Below are positions 1 to 10,740 of a DNA stretch of 64,000 nt, one piece after another (positions within the stretch are counted from its first letter, which is position 1; every line of letters begins with the position of its first letter). Source of the stretch: Labia minor (taxonomy: Eukaryota > Arthropoda > Insecta > Dermaptera > Spongiphoridae); contig OY720350.1 of NCBI GenBank assembly GCA_963082975.1, forward strand, positions 19,562,910 to 19,626,909, given 5' to 3'. Both the position numbers and the translations under genes were made by a program. Below the pieces are notes generated by a model. That model made no database searches. It had not been told where the DNA came from and worked only from the letters and a program-made list of their open reading frames with translations.

Positions 1-563
1 TAAACCTTTTACCTTCAAATAACCCCATAGGAAGAAATCTAATGGAGTTAAATCACATGATCTAGAAGGCCAATTATGATCACCGAAACCAGAGAGTACA
101 CGACCAGGAAATGTCTAATGCAGTAATTGAATTGTTTCTTTGAATGTATGACAGGTGGCACTAGTTTCGGCAGAAAGAACTGTCTTAGCATATTGCGATA
201 TCGAGCGCCAGTAACAGTTACCTCTTGAACAGCCCCATTTTTAATAAAATATGGTCCAATGATACCTCCTGCCCAAAATCTGCACCAAACAGTGACACGT
301 TGTGGGTGAATTCGTCGTTCGCCAGTCATACTTAGGTTCTCCGAAACCCAAATACGGGTATTTTGGCGATTAATAAAGTATTTTACAGCCGACAAACTTT
401 TTTTTCAAAATATTTTTGAATTATGAAAACACGTTGTTGTGTCGTATAACGGTCCATTTTTCACTAACTCTCAACTATACAACTGTTCTTTTTTCAGTGT
501 TACCAACAACTTTTAGCAAAGATAACGCAAATTCAAATCTTGGGTTAATTTTGGGACACCCAA
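1..563 (-). mobile_element. Internally deleted mariner-like (IS630/Tc1-mariner) transposase remnant
   Basis: On the minus strand a start codon at 457 opens MDRYTTQQRVFIIQ, the usual N-terminus of a family of insect IS630/Tc1-mariner transposases. After about 20 codons and a frame break the reading jumps to the catalytic core (ENLSMTGERRIHPQRVTVWC, then GGIIGPYFI at about 370-230). In a shifted frame it ends with NWPSRSCDLTPLDFFLWGY near 70-10, which holds the third catalytic aspartate. The helix-turn-helix and first catalytic aspartate are missing. The right terminus is the TGTCCCAAAATTAACCC sequence at about 546-563, beside a short TA run. The element continues past the left window edge. It cannot encode active transposase. 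Confidence 0.8.
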
Positions 564-565
564 TA

Positions 566-1485
566 TATATATATAGCATATAATGTTATCAAAACACTTG
601 AATCATTGCAATGTTATAATTTTGATACTCTTCAGTATTTATTGAATCAAGTTATATATTTCATTAAGAAAGAACTGATTAAAATGATTTTGATAAAAAA
701 ATGAGTTCTAAATAAAATTCAAATTCAAAACTTCCTAATAAATAAATTTTATAAAAATTATGTAATCTCTGTTCTATATCAGCCAAAACAAAGAAATTTT
801 GAAAGAGTATAATTAAATCGATAGGAAGAAGGATATTTTAAATGAAATTATTAAAACAAATTTATTATATGTTATTTGAAAATAAAATTTAAGTTATAAA
901 TCTAACAGATTTAACTTAAGCACTTGTTTAAATATTTTAATATTTTATGTAAACTAAAATTAAACTTCAAAAAAGCTTCAGATTTTGGTGTAACAAACAT
1001 TAATGCGCATAACGCAAATATTTAACTTGAAACTTCACTACATATTTATAAGAAAATTATTTTTAAGTCTAATTTTAGATATTCAAATTTTTAAGATTTT
1101 TTTTATTTTACTTTACTTCAGTCGGCAATAATCCAATAAAAATATAATAATTAAAAAATGATCTATAATTTGTTTATATCTTAGTTAATAAAAACAAAAT
1201 TATAAAATAATTCGAAATGAGAAAAATGGATGAATAAAGAACGTTTATCATTTTATTTGAACTAGATTTCATTTAATTTCTCTTTTTAAAATAACTATTA
1301 TTTTAATTAAAATTAATAATATTTTTAATTAATAATAACAATTAAATTATTTGTATTATAAGAAAATATCTTCTCAAAGATAAAAATCCAATCAATAGAA
1401 AACAGAACTCTGACTTTTTTTTATCTTACACGTTGATAATAATAATGAATAAAAAAAAAAAGAAAAAATCGAAGGTACCTCTATT
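566..1485. other. A+T-rich sequence, no gene seen
   Basis: Unstructured A+T-rich DNA with short homopolymer and TA runs. No open frame, splice-flanked segment or repeat terminus could be supported. Confidence 0.6.
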
Positions 1486-1489
1486 TACT

Positions 1490-1605
1490 TACCTAAAATG
1501 GTCAAATTCCAATTATAATCCACAAGTTTCGCACCACATGTACTTTTGTTCTCCCTCCCACCAGATGTTCGCGTGTGTATGGGAAAGTGAAAGACAACCT
1601 TGAGG
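1490..1605 (-). other. G+C-richer island ending in a splice-donor-like site
   Basis: Read on the minus strand, this island ends ATTTTAG followed by GTAAGT (donor at about 1488-1493), a consensus donor. One frame is open for about 37 codons before it, with a TGA just upstream. No convincing acceptor is visible and the peptide is not recognised. It could be a small exon or a conserved non-coding element. Confidence 0.2.
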
Positions 1606-1640
1606 TAGATACCGGAAGGTCAACTTTCGATGATAAAACG

Positions 1641-2763
1641 TTCATTGTTTAAAAAACATATAGGTATATATATAAAATTTCAAATTTGTGAAAAAAATAA
1701 AGAAATTAAATCAAAAAAATAAATAAATAATAATAATAAAAAATTAAAAATCAAATCAAATAAATTTCATTATATATCTTTAAAATTAGGTCAATTTATT
1801 TATTTATTTTTTTGAGATGAATGCAGATTTCATTTTCCAAATGCATACATCTTATTATCTAACATTATATTGAGTCAGTATTAGAAACATCAAGGCGGTA
1901 ATAAAAATTCTCTGTTCCACTCTTTATTTTAATTACATTTTTATTAATTTATTTGTTTATTCCTCATTTTTTCCCATCACCTTCTCTTTGAAAAATGTCT
2001 CATATAATAATAATATATAATAATAATATATACCTATATATATATATATATATATAATATGAATATTTACTTTATTTTTAAAATTTCAATTAAAATTAAA
2101 TAGAAAAATAAAACTTATCTGTAAATTGTAAATTAATTACTTATAATATCCGATCATATTAATATTTTGTATAAAATAAAGCTTAGAAATCAATTTATTT
2201 AGAACAACATTAAAAAATAAATTAATTTTATTATTTATAAGTAAAAGTTGGCATCTCTTCAATTCAATTAGCCCAGTTCCAGTCCAAAACCAACCTCTTA
2301 GATTATCTTTAGCATAATTTTCAAATTTAATTTAATACATTTTCAATAGCTATATAAAATTATTAGTTGAATGGTTATTTAAATTGATAAATATATTTTA
2401 TTAGTATCCTATTAGGATTATATAAATATTTATTTGATTTGATTTGATTATTATTATTGATTCTCGGTATCTAAACCCATTTTAGCTATTTTATACATTG
2501 ACTTGATTTAATATTATTACATTACATTAAATATTAAATAATATTTTTTTTTAATCTTACAACGTGATACCAATCAATTTTGATGAAACTCACATTAGTG
2601 ATGTTTGAACGTTCGTTATCATTTTAAATTGTTCAGTATATTACCACTATTGATATCATAATATAATATAAGTAATATGAATTAAATAATTATTATATTT
2701 ATTTTTAAAATTATCAATATTATTTTTATAAATATAAATCAGAAACTATTTAACAATGATTTT
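1641..2763. repeat. A+T-rich spacer with (TA)n at 2035-2056
   Basis: Low-complexity spacer. The only defined feature is a TA dinucleotide run at 2035-2056. Nothing gene-like was seen. Confidence 0.6.
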
Positions 2764-3105
2764 TTTGAGGGTGGTTTGAAAAGTCCAAGCAAGGTTAGAG
2801 AGAGCGCACTACTGATTTGTAATAAAGTTATTTTAGGTTAGTAGCAATTTTTGGTTTATATGATTTATATAGTTTATCAATGGACTTTAATCTTCATTTT
2901 GTGAATGTAAATGAAACGTAGATACACTACTACACTCCTGAAACCAAATTGTGATGTTTTGTAAATCTCTCGACTTCTTCGATTCAAACTAATGCCAAAC
3001 ATGAACAAATAAATTGATTTGATCGAAACTTGGTGTGTGTCCTTTCAAGAGATGCTACTAACTGAAATTTTATTACAAATCAGTAGTGTTTAAACCACCC
3101 TTGTA
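2764..3105 (+). mobile_element. Short internally deleted mariner with long terminal inverted repeats
   Basis: Left end GAGGGTGGTTTGAAAAGTCC (from 2767) and right end (reverse complement CAAGGGTGGTTTAAACACTA, to 3105) form inverted repeats that extend inward through the shared ACTACTGATTTGTAATAAA. The right arm lacks about 20 bases present in the left. In the middle, near 2900-2950, a frame reads VNET-stop-IHYYTPETK. This matches the mariner block VDETWIHYYTPETK, with the first catalytic aspartate changed to Asn and the Trp to a stop. It is a non-autonomous deletion derivative. Confidence 0.75.
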
Positions 3106-4285
3106 TGAAAGTATCTTAAAGGGAAAAGGAATATAATGTAAATTAACCTGAAAAGGAATATAATATAAAATCAGTATTTGAGTAATTACGTTAAATAAGT
3201 TAAATACATTAATTTCAAAATATTAATGTAAAATATCCTGCAGTTGTGTTAGCGATGCGTAACAGAGATTCTAATTCTTAAAATAAAATTCTATTATAAT
3301 TCTTAGCGAGTAAATAAATAAGTTATAAATACAATTATTATAGAATTTTAGAAATTATTAATAAAAAAGAATTAATAAAAAAAATGAAATTATAAAATTT
3401 GTTAATTATAAATAATTATAAATATTAAATTCTTTTTAAAAGATAATATAAAGTTAATTATTAAATTTAACCAAAGGTTTGTTTGTTAGTGAAATCTATT
3501 GTCAACAAAACAATCCCTTCATTGGGTAGACACCCTTTATGTTGTTAGAGATTCCTAGAAAAGAAAATCCAAAACACATGCAATTGAGAAGAATAGATTC
3601 TGAACTAAAAGGTCACTGACATTGTTCAAAATATAATAAAAATAATCAACATTGTGGAATTAACAATGAAATTAAGTTTTCATTATTGACATTTTTCGAA
3701 GTCATAAATCAATTCATATTAGTTTGTGTGAGGTTGCCGCTTTGAAACGAAAATGGATGCCTGTCATAGGAATTTTCATTTTCTAAGTGGATTTTTGATA
3801 TTTTTAAAATTTCTTCTCTCCCTTCCCCTTATATTTTTAATTTTTCTTTCTTATTGTGTCTTCTTTGTGGTCATAACAGTATTCAAGTGTCAATATTAGA
3901 TTAAAGAATCTCTCTCTCTCTTTTTCTTTGTTTTTGATCCTCTTAAAATAATTTTTTTCACTGGTACATATATCAAATAGTAACAGTATCAGAATATCGG
4001 GACAAAATAATCAAATTTATTATTTTATTTATAAATTCTGAATTTTTAATAAAAAAATTAATTATTTCATTTTGTGGCTAATTGTTAATAAAAATTAATA
4101 ATAATAATAAATTAATAAAAAATTTTATATTTTAATTTAAAAGCCTTTTATTAGTAAATCAATTTAGATAAATACTCGTACTACACTTAAATCTAGTTTT
4201 TTTTAGATAAAATTTAATTAAAAGAAGTTAATCTTAATAAGAAAATATTATTAAACTTACACTTTGTTTATTTTAATAATTTAAA
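3106..4285. other. A+T-rich spacer, nothing gene-like
   Basis: Contains a short CT run near 3908-3921 and a slightly G+C-richer patch near 3720-3800 with no open frame or splice signals. Nothing else was seen. Confidence 0.55.
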
Positions 4286-4346
4286 AAAAAGTCGAAATTG
4301 GCAGTCGTGGGACTGGTCGACAGAAGTGAAAACTTCTGCGTAAGAA

Positions 4347-4402
4347 ATTTGAAAGCAGACGGAATGCGCACCAGCTTCACGAGAAAAATGAATTTTATAT
4401 AC

Positions 4403-4440
<38 letters not shown>

Positions 4441-4510
4441 CATAATTATTTTTTTCAGCAAACTGATTATAAAAAATTTGAAAGCAGACGGAATGTGCGC
4501 TAGCTTCATG
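4347..4510. repeat. Imperfect direct repeat of about 35 bp flanking a TA-rich hairpin
   Basis: The segment AAATTTGAAAGCAGACGGAA plus the following dozen or so bases occurs at about 4347-4382 and again at about 4477-4511 with a few transitions. Between them lies a palindrome, ATGAATTTTATAT at 4388-4400 against ATATAAAATTCAT at 4431-4443, closed by (TA)n at 4404-4435. Apparent open frames here mostly translate the dinucleotide run and are not genes. Confidence 0.6.
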
Positions 4511-4829
4511 GTGTTGGTCACGCTCACGCGAGTTCTAAACTTTTTCCCCATCTCGCAAAAGTGCTCAACGCCGCTAAAGAAATTTTCACTTCAAAAAACA
4601 ACTTTTATTTTTACAAATTAAATAAATATTTGAGCGTTGATATCTCATTCTTCTTTTTTTCTGTTTTTAAAAGTTCAAAAATTCCTATGAATTTCATGCA
4701 TTCATATGTCATTTCTATTAGTTTTGTAAATAGTTTTAAAAAAAAATATAAATATATTTATGAAAGAAGCAACATGTCGGTGATCCCATTCAGCATTCCA
4801 CATTCAGCAACCAGATGTGATCATCTCAC

Positions 4830-4937
4830 CTGAAGAATAAATCATAAACCATTGCCAGAAATTTTGGTACACTCTTAACAAGAAGAGGAAAGAATCTTGT
4901 TTTTATTGTGATTAATGCCTTTTCAAAATTAACATGG
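4830..4937 (-). other. Candidate internal coding exon, 108 bp, unidentified
   Basis: On the minus strand an acceptor-like TATACAATTAG precedes an open segment that ends TTCTTCAG followed by GTGAGA, a strong donor. The segment is 108 bases with entry and exit both in phase 2, so it could be included without shifting frame. The peptide begins HVNFEKALITIKTR and ends FLAMVYDLFF; I do not recognise it. It is G+C-richer than its surroundings. It could be a chance open stretch. Confidence 0.28.
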
Positions 4938-4944
4938 CTAATTG

Positions 4945-5655
4945 TATAATATATAAATATCGTGATTTGTATGGTACATTGGAGGATGGTTATCCCTGAG
5001 GCTAGTCTGGTGTGCTCGCGCAGTGTCATAGCCTTTGACCTTCCGCTGTTTGACTCCAGGTCACGATGCTAGTGTGTCTCTGGTGGCAAAACGGACGAAG
5101 AAATGCCGTTAATTGGAAAATTCAATAAATTCACCAACCAATCATTTACTTTTTTAGACGATTTGATATTTTACACAACAAAATGACAATTGGATTTATT
5201 TCTATACCAATAATAAGTAAATAAATCTTGACAGAAAGAAAAAAAAAAGATTCGTTATAGAACTCAAAAGATAACAGTTAAATGGTTGTTAAAACGGAGA
5301 TACTATCATAAGAGATGAATGTAATATTCCCTGGGTTTTGACTGAAAATGAGAGCAAAATGTGAGAAATAAGTAATTTAACAAGTTTTATTATCATCATT
5401 CATCATATAAAATAATGTATTATTCTCTTTTGAGACCAACATTTATAGAAATTTCAAAAGTCACGGTGTGGTTTTAAAAAATACAAGTATTCATGGGAGA
5501 AGTGACCTCGGAATTGGGCTTTTAAAAAGAAGATTTGTCATACATTTCTATTTAAAATAAAAGTAAATTACTAAACTAAATCTAGGTAAACTAGTGAAAT
5601 GAGTTAGATCCCAATGGACTTGTAATTAATTATTAATATATTAATTAATTTATAA
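4945..5655. other. Spacer with a small G+C-richer patch near 4980-5110
   Basis: The patch near 4980-5110 has no long open frame and no repeat partner elsewhere in the window. The rest is A+T-rich. Its nature is unknown. Confidence 0.4.
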
Positions 5656-5670
5656 TTTTAATTAACACAC

Positions 5671-5894
5671 GATGAGCGGCTAGCCTAGGATATCCGAAAA
5701 ACAAACCATCACAAAAACGAAGGTCGGAAATATAATATATATAATATTTATTTTCCCTTGTGTCACTTAAAATTACTTATTTTAAACGATAACTAATATA
5801 TATCCCTCATATAAGTGACAAAGGGTATAAATACCCGCCCCGCTTATAAGTGGCAGTCCCCGCAACGGGTACAAATACCCGCCCCGCTCATAGT
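5671..5894. mobile_element. TTAA-flanked MITE with about 14-bp terminal inverted repeats
   Basis: The ends CACACGATGAGCGG (from about 5667) and CCGCTCATAGTGTG (to about 5898) are inverted copies with one mismatch. Each is flanked outside by TTAATTAA, consistent with a TTAA target duplication as used by piggyBac-type elements. Inside the right end, GGGTA(T/C)AAATACCCGCCCCGCT occurs twice, and an inner pair TGTCACTTA/TAAGTGACA forms a second inverted repeat. No coding capacity. The TTAATTAA flanks are themselves palindromic, so the exact boundary is uncertain. Confidence 0.6.
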
Positions 5895-5898
5895 GTGT

Positions 5899-6480
5899 TA
5901 ATTAAAAATGTATGTTAATTAATTAATTGATTTAAAATTTTGTTATATGATTAAACAATTAAAAAATTTATGTTAATTAATTAATTAATTTAAAATTTTA
6001 TATCTTTATATATACAAAATCAAGGTATATAGAATACAATTTTACATTGTACTCTATATATTGTAAAATTATACATAATATTTCTTTTTATTCATTTATT
6101 AATAATTGAATTAATAGATTTCATTACGATTCAGACCAAAGCAAAATTATTGGAATTTTTATTTTATTTTTTTTTCATATTTTTGTTTATTTTTGTTTTT
6201 TTTTTATTACAATTAAATTTCTTTTAATCAACATTTGAACGTGACTTTTAACAAAATATCTAAATTAAACAAATAGCAAAAAATAAAAAAAAGGTAAAAA
6301 AATAAAAAATAATTGCACCTTTTACTTTTTCTATTAGCTATCGATTGCTTTCTCTTCTTCTCACTCTCTCCCGCACCTTTGCATTGTTGCAAATATATTG
6401 TATCAATGGTAAACATTTATTTTTTTTTTATTTCATTCTTTTATTCGCAATGCAGATGATATGTTATTGCAATCACATGT
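5899..6480. repeat. A+T-rich spacer with a short tandem-like repeat
   Basis: ATGTTAATTAATTAATT followed by GATTTAAAATTTT or a close variant occurs twice, at about 5911-5945 and 5969-6003. The rest is low complexity with long T and A runs. Confidence 0.45.
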
Positions 6481-6499
6481 GTTCATTTGACATTCGTTC

Positions 6500-6800
6500 T
6501 GTCTGTGATGTCCACTAAAAGGACAATAAAAAATGTGGCGCCCAGATGGGGTCACCTACCGTACCCTTTTCGAAGTTTCCGACTGAAAAACAAGACGTGC
6601 CTGAACCCCGGTTGCCAACAGGTGTCAAGGGATGATTTTCATCCGGTGCTCTCTGTGGGAAAGGAGCCCTTTTCAAGAACAATCGGCTCAAATGCTCCTG
6701 AATAGCCAGATGGGCATCCGTGATCCATTCACCACTATCAACGGGATTATGATATGCATCACACGACGATGGATAACAAGCTGCTCTACAAATTGATCCA
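6500..6800 (+). mobile_element. Possible LTR-retrotransposon remnant with tRNA-Lys-type primer binding site
   Basis: TGGCGCCCAGATGGGGTC at 6536-6553 closely resembles the tRNA-Lys primer binding sites of Ty3/gypsy-type elements. Just before it is ACAATAAAAAATG, which would suit an LTR 3' end with a polyadenylation signal. A G+C-richer leader of about 250 bases follows. No gag or pol reading frame and no second LTR are visible, so this would be a small fragment. The match could be fortuitous. Confidence 0.35.
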
Positions 6801-7872
6801 GTTACTTTCTAATAACAAATTAAATCATTGCACTTAATAGTGATTTAATATTTCAAAAAAAAATAAATAAGACCACTGACAGATGAAAATGATTTACTAT
6901 TTATTAATTGCCTTAAGTGAGATGAAAGTCCAATAAAAAAAAATCAAAAAATGAATCAAAATGAAGCAAGCCTTTTATAATAATTTTATGATATATAACT
7001 TTAATTGATAATAATAAAAAATAAATAAATAAATAACCAGGTAAATTTGTCATTTCCGTTTTAATCAAATTTTACCTAAAATTATATTTTGAATAAATTT
7101 AATTTTTTTTTTTTTAATACATAAATTACATATTTAATGGATAAATTATTCAAAAATTTAAAACAGAAAGTGAATATACTTATTTTTATAGTATAGCAAA
7201 TATAAAAATAATTACGAGATTAATTAAGTGGCTTTTAAAATAGTTTTATTTTCAATAAATTTATACAAAGAATATAATATTTTAATTTTTAAGAAAAATA
7301 AATAATAGAATTTTGAAAATTAATGAAATCCAAATGAAGTTTTTAATTTTTATATGATTTGGGATGGGGGAGGAGGGAATTAATTGTTCATTTATTAAAA
7401 TTCTATTTAATACACATAGAACTATACACTTATATAATTTTAGCACTCTCTCTCTCTCTCTCTTTGTCTCTCTTTAAATAAATTATGTAATAATAAATAA
7501 TATAATAAAAAAAAAATTATTGAAGCGAGTAAATATTTATTTAGGTATTTTTTCTAGGTGTAAAATCATATTCGTAAAGAGGACAATTTTATTTGATTTA
7601 TTTTGTTTTCACGATTGTATGATGATGTATCAATGAAAAGAAGGGATAACCAACCAACCAACCAATTCAAGTATCCATATTCAACATTTTTTTTAAAAGA
7701 TCTCTCCAAGTCAAATATATAATATCTTTTTTAGTATTTACTAATGTTTTAATTGTAAAAAGATCAAATATGGAAAAGTATTTACCTACAGCAAAAACTT
7801 TAATATTTTATAAATATTTAAATAAATATTTAAAATCTGAATAATATATTTTTCTATCTTTTATTTTCTTAT
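6801..7872. other. A+T-rich spacer with CT run at about 7445-7464
   Basis: Low-complexity DNA with one dinucleotide CT run. No gene-like or transposon-like structure was found. Confidence 0.55.
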
Positions 7873-7981
7873 TACTATCTCGCCAGAGATAGTATTGCGA
7901 TCATGAAAATTTTCGATGTTGAGATTTTGATGTTTTTTACGTTTTGAAGGTTCCTGAGTCATTTTCACTAAGGTTGAGAAA

Positions 7982-8071
<90 letters not shown>

Positions 8072-8543
8072 GACAATATTACGCAAAAACGATTGGAGCT
8101 AGAATCACGAAATTTGGTGCATGGGCATTATTCAAAATTCATAGTTTTTTATCAACTTTTGAGAAATGTAGCTCAACCGGAAGATGGTCATTACCTACAA
8201 CGTTTTGAATTTTTTCCTCTAAAGTAAAGTTAAAAATAAAGATATATGTTTGATAATTTTTCACATGATTAAAAATTGTATAAAACTACTGATATATAGA
8301 ATTTCAGCTTGATTGTATGAATTTCTGAAAGTACAAGAATTAATTTTTTAACACCGCATTTGTCACGCGCCAACACGTGACGTGGTGCCATCAACAAAGA
8401 GTCAAACATGTGCTGGTTTAAAAAATATTATTTATTAATTTTAATTTATATTTTATAATTAATTATATTTAATTTAAATATAATATATTATGTTATTTAA
8501 TCCAATTCAAATTGCGAGATAGTCGAGTGGAGACACTCCAGCT
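7873..8543 (+). mobile_element. Repeat family F1, copy A (Helentron-type non-autonomous element)
   Basis: This is a full-length F1 copy. It begins ACTATCTCGCCAGAGATAGT (7874-7893), an 8-bp perfect stem with a four-base loop. Its 3' part has the inverted motif GCGAGATAGT at 8514-8523, set 20 bases in from the end, followed by the hairpin TGGAGACACTCCA and terminal GCT. A (CT)n(GT)n tract at about 7983-8062 lies inside. This matches the layout of Helentron-associated interspersed elements: subterminal inverted repeat, microsatellite core, 3' stem-loop. There is no coding sequence; open frames here are translations of the GT run. The spaced motif AAATTTC(A/G)T-N13-RCCGTT is present in reverse at about 8088-8115, with one base changed in each half. 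Confidence 0.75.
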
Positions 8544-9340
8544 AATTTTTTATGAATATTATTTTGAAAATTTGTTTTCTTTTTATCAATACATTTAAAT
8601 TAATCATTATTTATTTTCAAGAAAAATAAGTATAATATTAAAGTAGGTTGAATACATTTATATATACATATATATATATATAGGTAGATAATTTATATAT
8701 ATTATAAATCATAAACGATGCTAAAGATGATAAACTGTCGACAGGATGACTCGTTCGTAAATATAAATCCATTCAATTTGCAACGGAAGGAAAATTGCAG
8801 CTGGGAGTGCAGTTGTCAACAGGTCCTGAGAACCTGATACATATTTTCAGTATAAATAAATACACGGATGCGGCGCTTGGGAAAAGATTCTCACCTCTTC
8901 CATCACACTACCAACAAGAATACTGTCTATTATATATGAATTAAAAATTATATATATATATATAATATATTGATTGAATCCTGTTTGGAATTGAATATTT
9001 AAAGTCAATGAGACTAGTATTCAAAGTTGTTTTTAAAATCCACCTTTAATTATATGTTTGTATGTAGGCATAATATATATATATATACGAGTATATCTTT
9101 ACCCATCATTTTATTATGGAAAAGATATTTTCCCATAGGAAATTGTTTTCATTTTTGAAAAATCCAAAAAACAAATAAATAAATTAATTAATAATAATAA
9201 ATAAATATTAGGAAATAAACTAACGATATAAAAATGTTAATTATTTCATTATAGATTTATAGATAACTAGTACTATTTTAATATAGGGGAAACAGAAATT
9301 ATATTTGTTTCTCTTTCATACTACTATAATTTATATATTA

Positions 9341-9372
<32 letters not shown>

Positions 9373-9390
9373 CAAAATTGGAAAGATTTC
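8544..9390. other. A+T-rich spacer with G+C-richer island 8710-8935 and (TA)n 9346-9372
   Basis: The island 8710-8935 lacks a long open frame. On the minus strand it contains ATGGAAGAG followed by GTGAGA, which could be a tiny first coding exon with a donor, or chance. TA runs near 8668-8680, 8950-8962 and 9346-9372 flank it. Confidence 0.35.
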
Positions 9391-9394
9391 TTGA

Positions 9395-9545
9395 TAAAAA
9401 GTAGAGCCTCCAAATATAAAAAAATCAAGATAAAGGTTAAGAGGATTCGCACTACTGATCATAGAACACCTTCATCTCGCTTAGACGGCAATCGACCTGA
9501 TAGGCACCATCCTTTTGTATTATTTAAACAAATTAGAGGGTTTTT
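9395..9545 (+). repeat. Probable 5'-truncated SINE body related to the copy at 21657
   Basis: The stretch from AAAAAATCAAGATAAAGG through ACTGATCATAGAACACC to GACCTGATAGGCACC follows the same order as the 3' body of the SINE at 21657-21919 (ATCAAGAAAATCAACGTAAAGG, then ATTGATCATAGGGCAC). It ends in a T run at 9541-9548, as that SINE does. The tRNA-like head is absent. Similarity is partial and judged by eye. Confidence 0.4.
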
Positions 9546-10041
9546 TTTATTATTATTTTATTATTTAATTATTTATAGAATTTGAAATCTAAAATATATA
9601 TAGTTTCTTTGCTTCGTATTTCTAATATAAACTAGCTTCTCAGACCGCCTTCAGCGCTCTTTGCACCCAGACAAAGGGCTCTTTCTACTGTACCCCCGAA
9701 ATAATACATAGTATTTGCTTGAAAGTCTATATTCAAAAGGTTTTCATTATATTTTTATTTTATTTCGATCAGTATAGTAAAGCATTCATATCTTCTTGAG
9801 TTCTTATTTAAAATATATTGAAAATGCCCCGTCCCCGTCCAAAATTAATAATTACTTATTATTGTATGAAAATTCCTGTATAGATGTCCTCAGAAAATTA
9901 ATATGGTTTAATAAACCAATGTTTAATTTATATCATCATAGGACATCTTAGTTAAAAAAAAATATTTAATAAAATTAAATAAAAAAACTACTTTTTAGTG
10001 ATATTTTCAAATGTCAGTGTGTTTGGTACATCGGTCGGAAA

Positions 10042-10702
10042 ATGAGTTTCAAACAAAGAGCTGCAATTGATTTTTGTGTTAAACTTGGTAAAACTTTTAC
10101 TGAAACGCACCAAATGCTACAAAATGCATATGGTGATGATTGTCTATCCCGTACGCAAGTTTACGAGTGGTTCGGGCGATTCAAATCGGGTAGAGAGACG
10201 CTGGATGATGACGAAAGATCAGGCCGTCCCAGAACCAGATTATCAGAAGAAAATATCGAAAAAGTGCGTGATTTCATTAAAAATAACAAAGAGAGTTTTA
10301 CTTGGGCGTCATGAAGCGTTTGCTGGCAAGAATTCGTCGTATTCGACCAGAATATCGAGAAGTCGGCAGTTGGACTCTTTTCGTTCGCGACTTGTAACTG
10401 AATTTTTGGTCAAAAATCAAGTTATTCCTTTGCATCATTCGCCCTATTCACCAGATCTGGTTTCGTACGACTTCTATCTGTTCCCTAAACTGCATTTGGC
10501 GGTGAAAGGAAAGTGGCACGCATCGATTGAAGCCATTGAGAAGGCGACGACCGATGTCCTAAAGACCATTCCAATAAAGGAAATGGAGAAGTCGTTTGAC
10601 AACTGTTGGAGCGTGCAAATTTGTGTATCGATTCAGAAGGGGAATACATTGATTAATAAAAATGATTTGTTCCAAAATGTACAGAGGTTTTTGTTTTTTT
10701 AA
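10042..10702 (+). pseudogene. Broken mariner transposase (N-terminal HTH plus C-terminal D block)
   Basis: The 5' part encodes a typical mariner N-terminus: MSFKQRAAIDFCVKLGKTFT, then SRTQVYEWFGRFKSGRE and DDERSGRPRT, the paired helix-turn-helix and its hinge. After about 85 codons the frame breaks. A second frame carries MKRLLARIRRIRPEYREVGS. A third has HHSPYSPDLVSYDFYLFPKL, with the third catalytic aspartate, and the C-terminal tail. The block with the first catalytic aspartate is gone. The HDNAPSH segment with the second is cut out exactly between GSWTL and RSRLVTEFL. There are therefore at least two deletions and it is certainly inactive. Terminal repeats could not be placed; a poly-G run follows at about 10726-10736. 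Confidence 0.85.
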
Positions 10703-10740
10703 AAAGTTCGGTTTCTTTTGGAATGGGGGGGGGGGGTGTA

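Noticed and set aside
7983-8062. Cys-Val and Thr-His alternating reading frames
   Set aside because: They are translations of the (CT)n(GT)n microsatellite inside repeat F1 and carry no coding signal.
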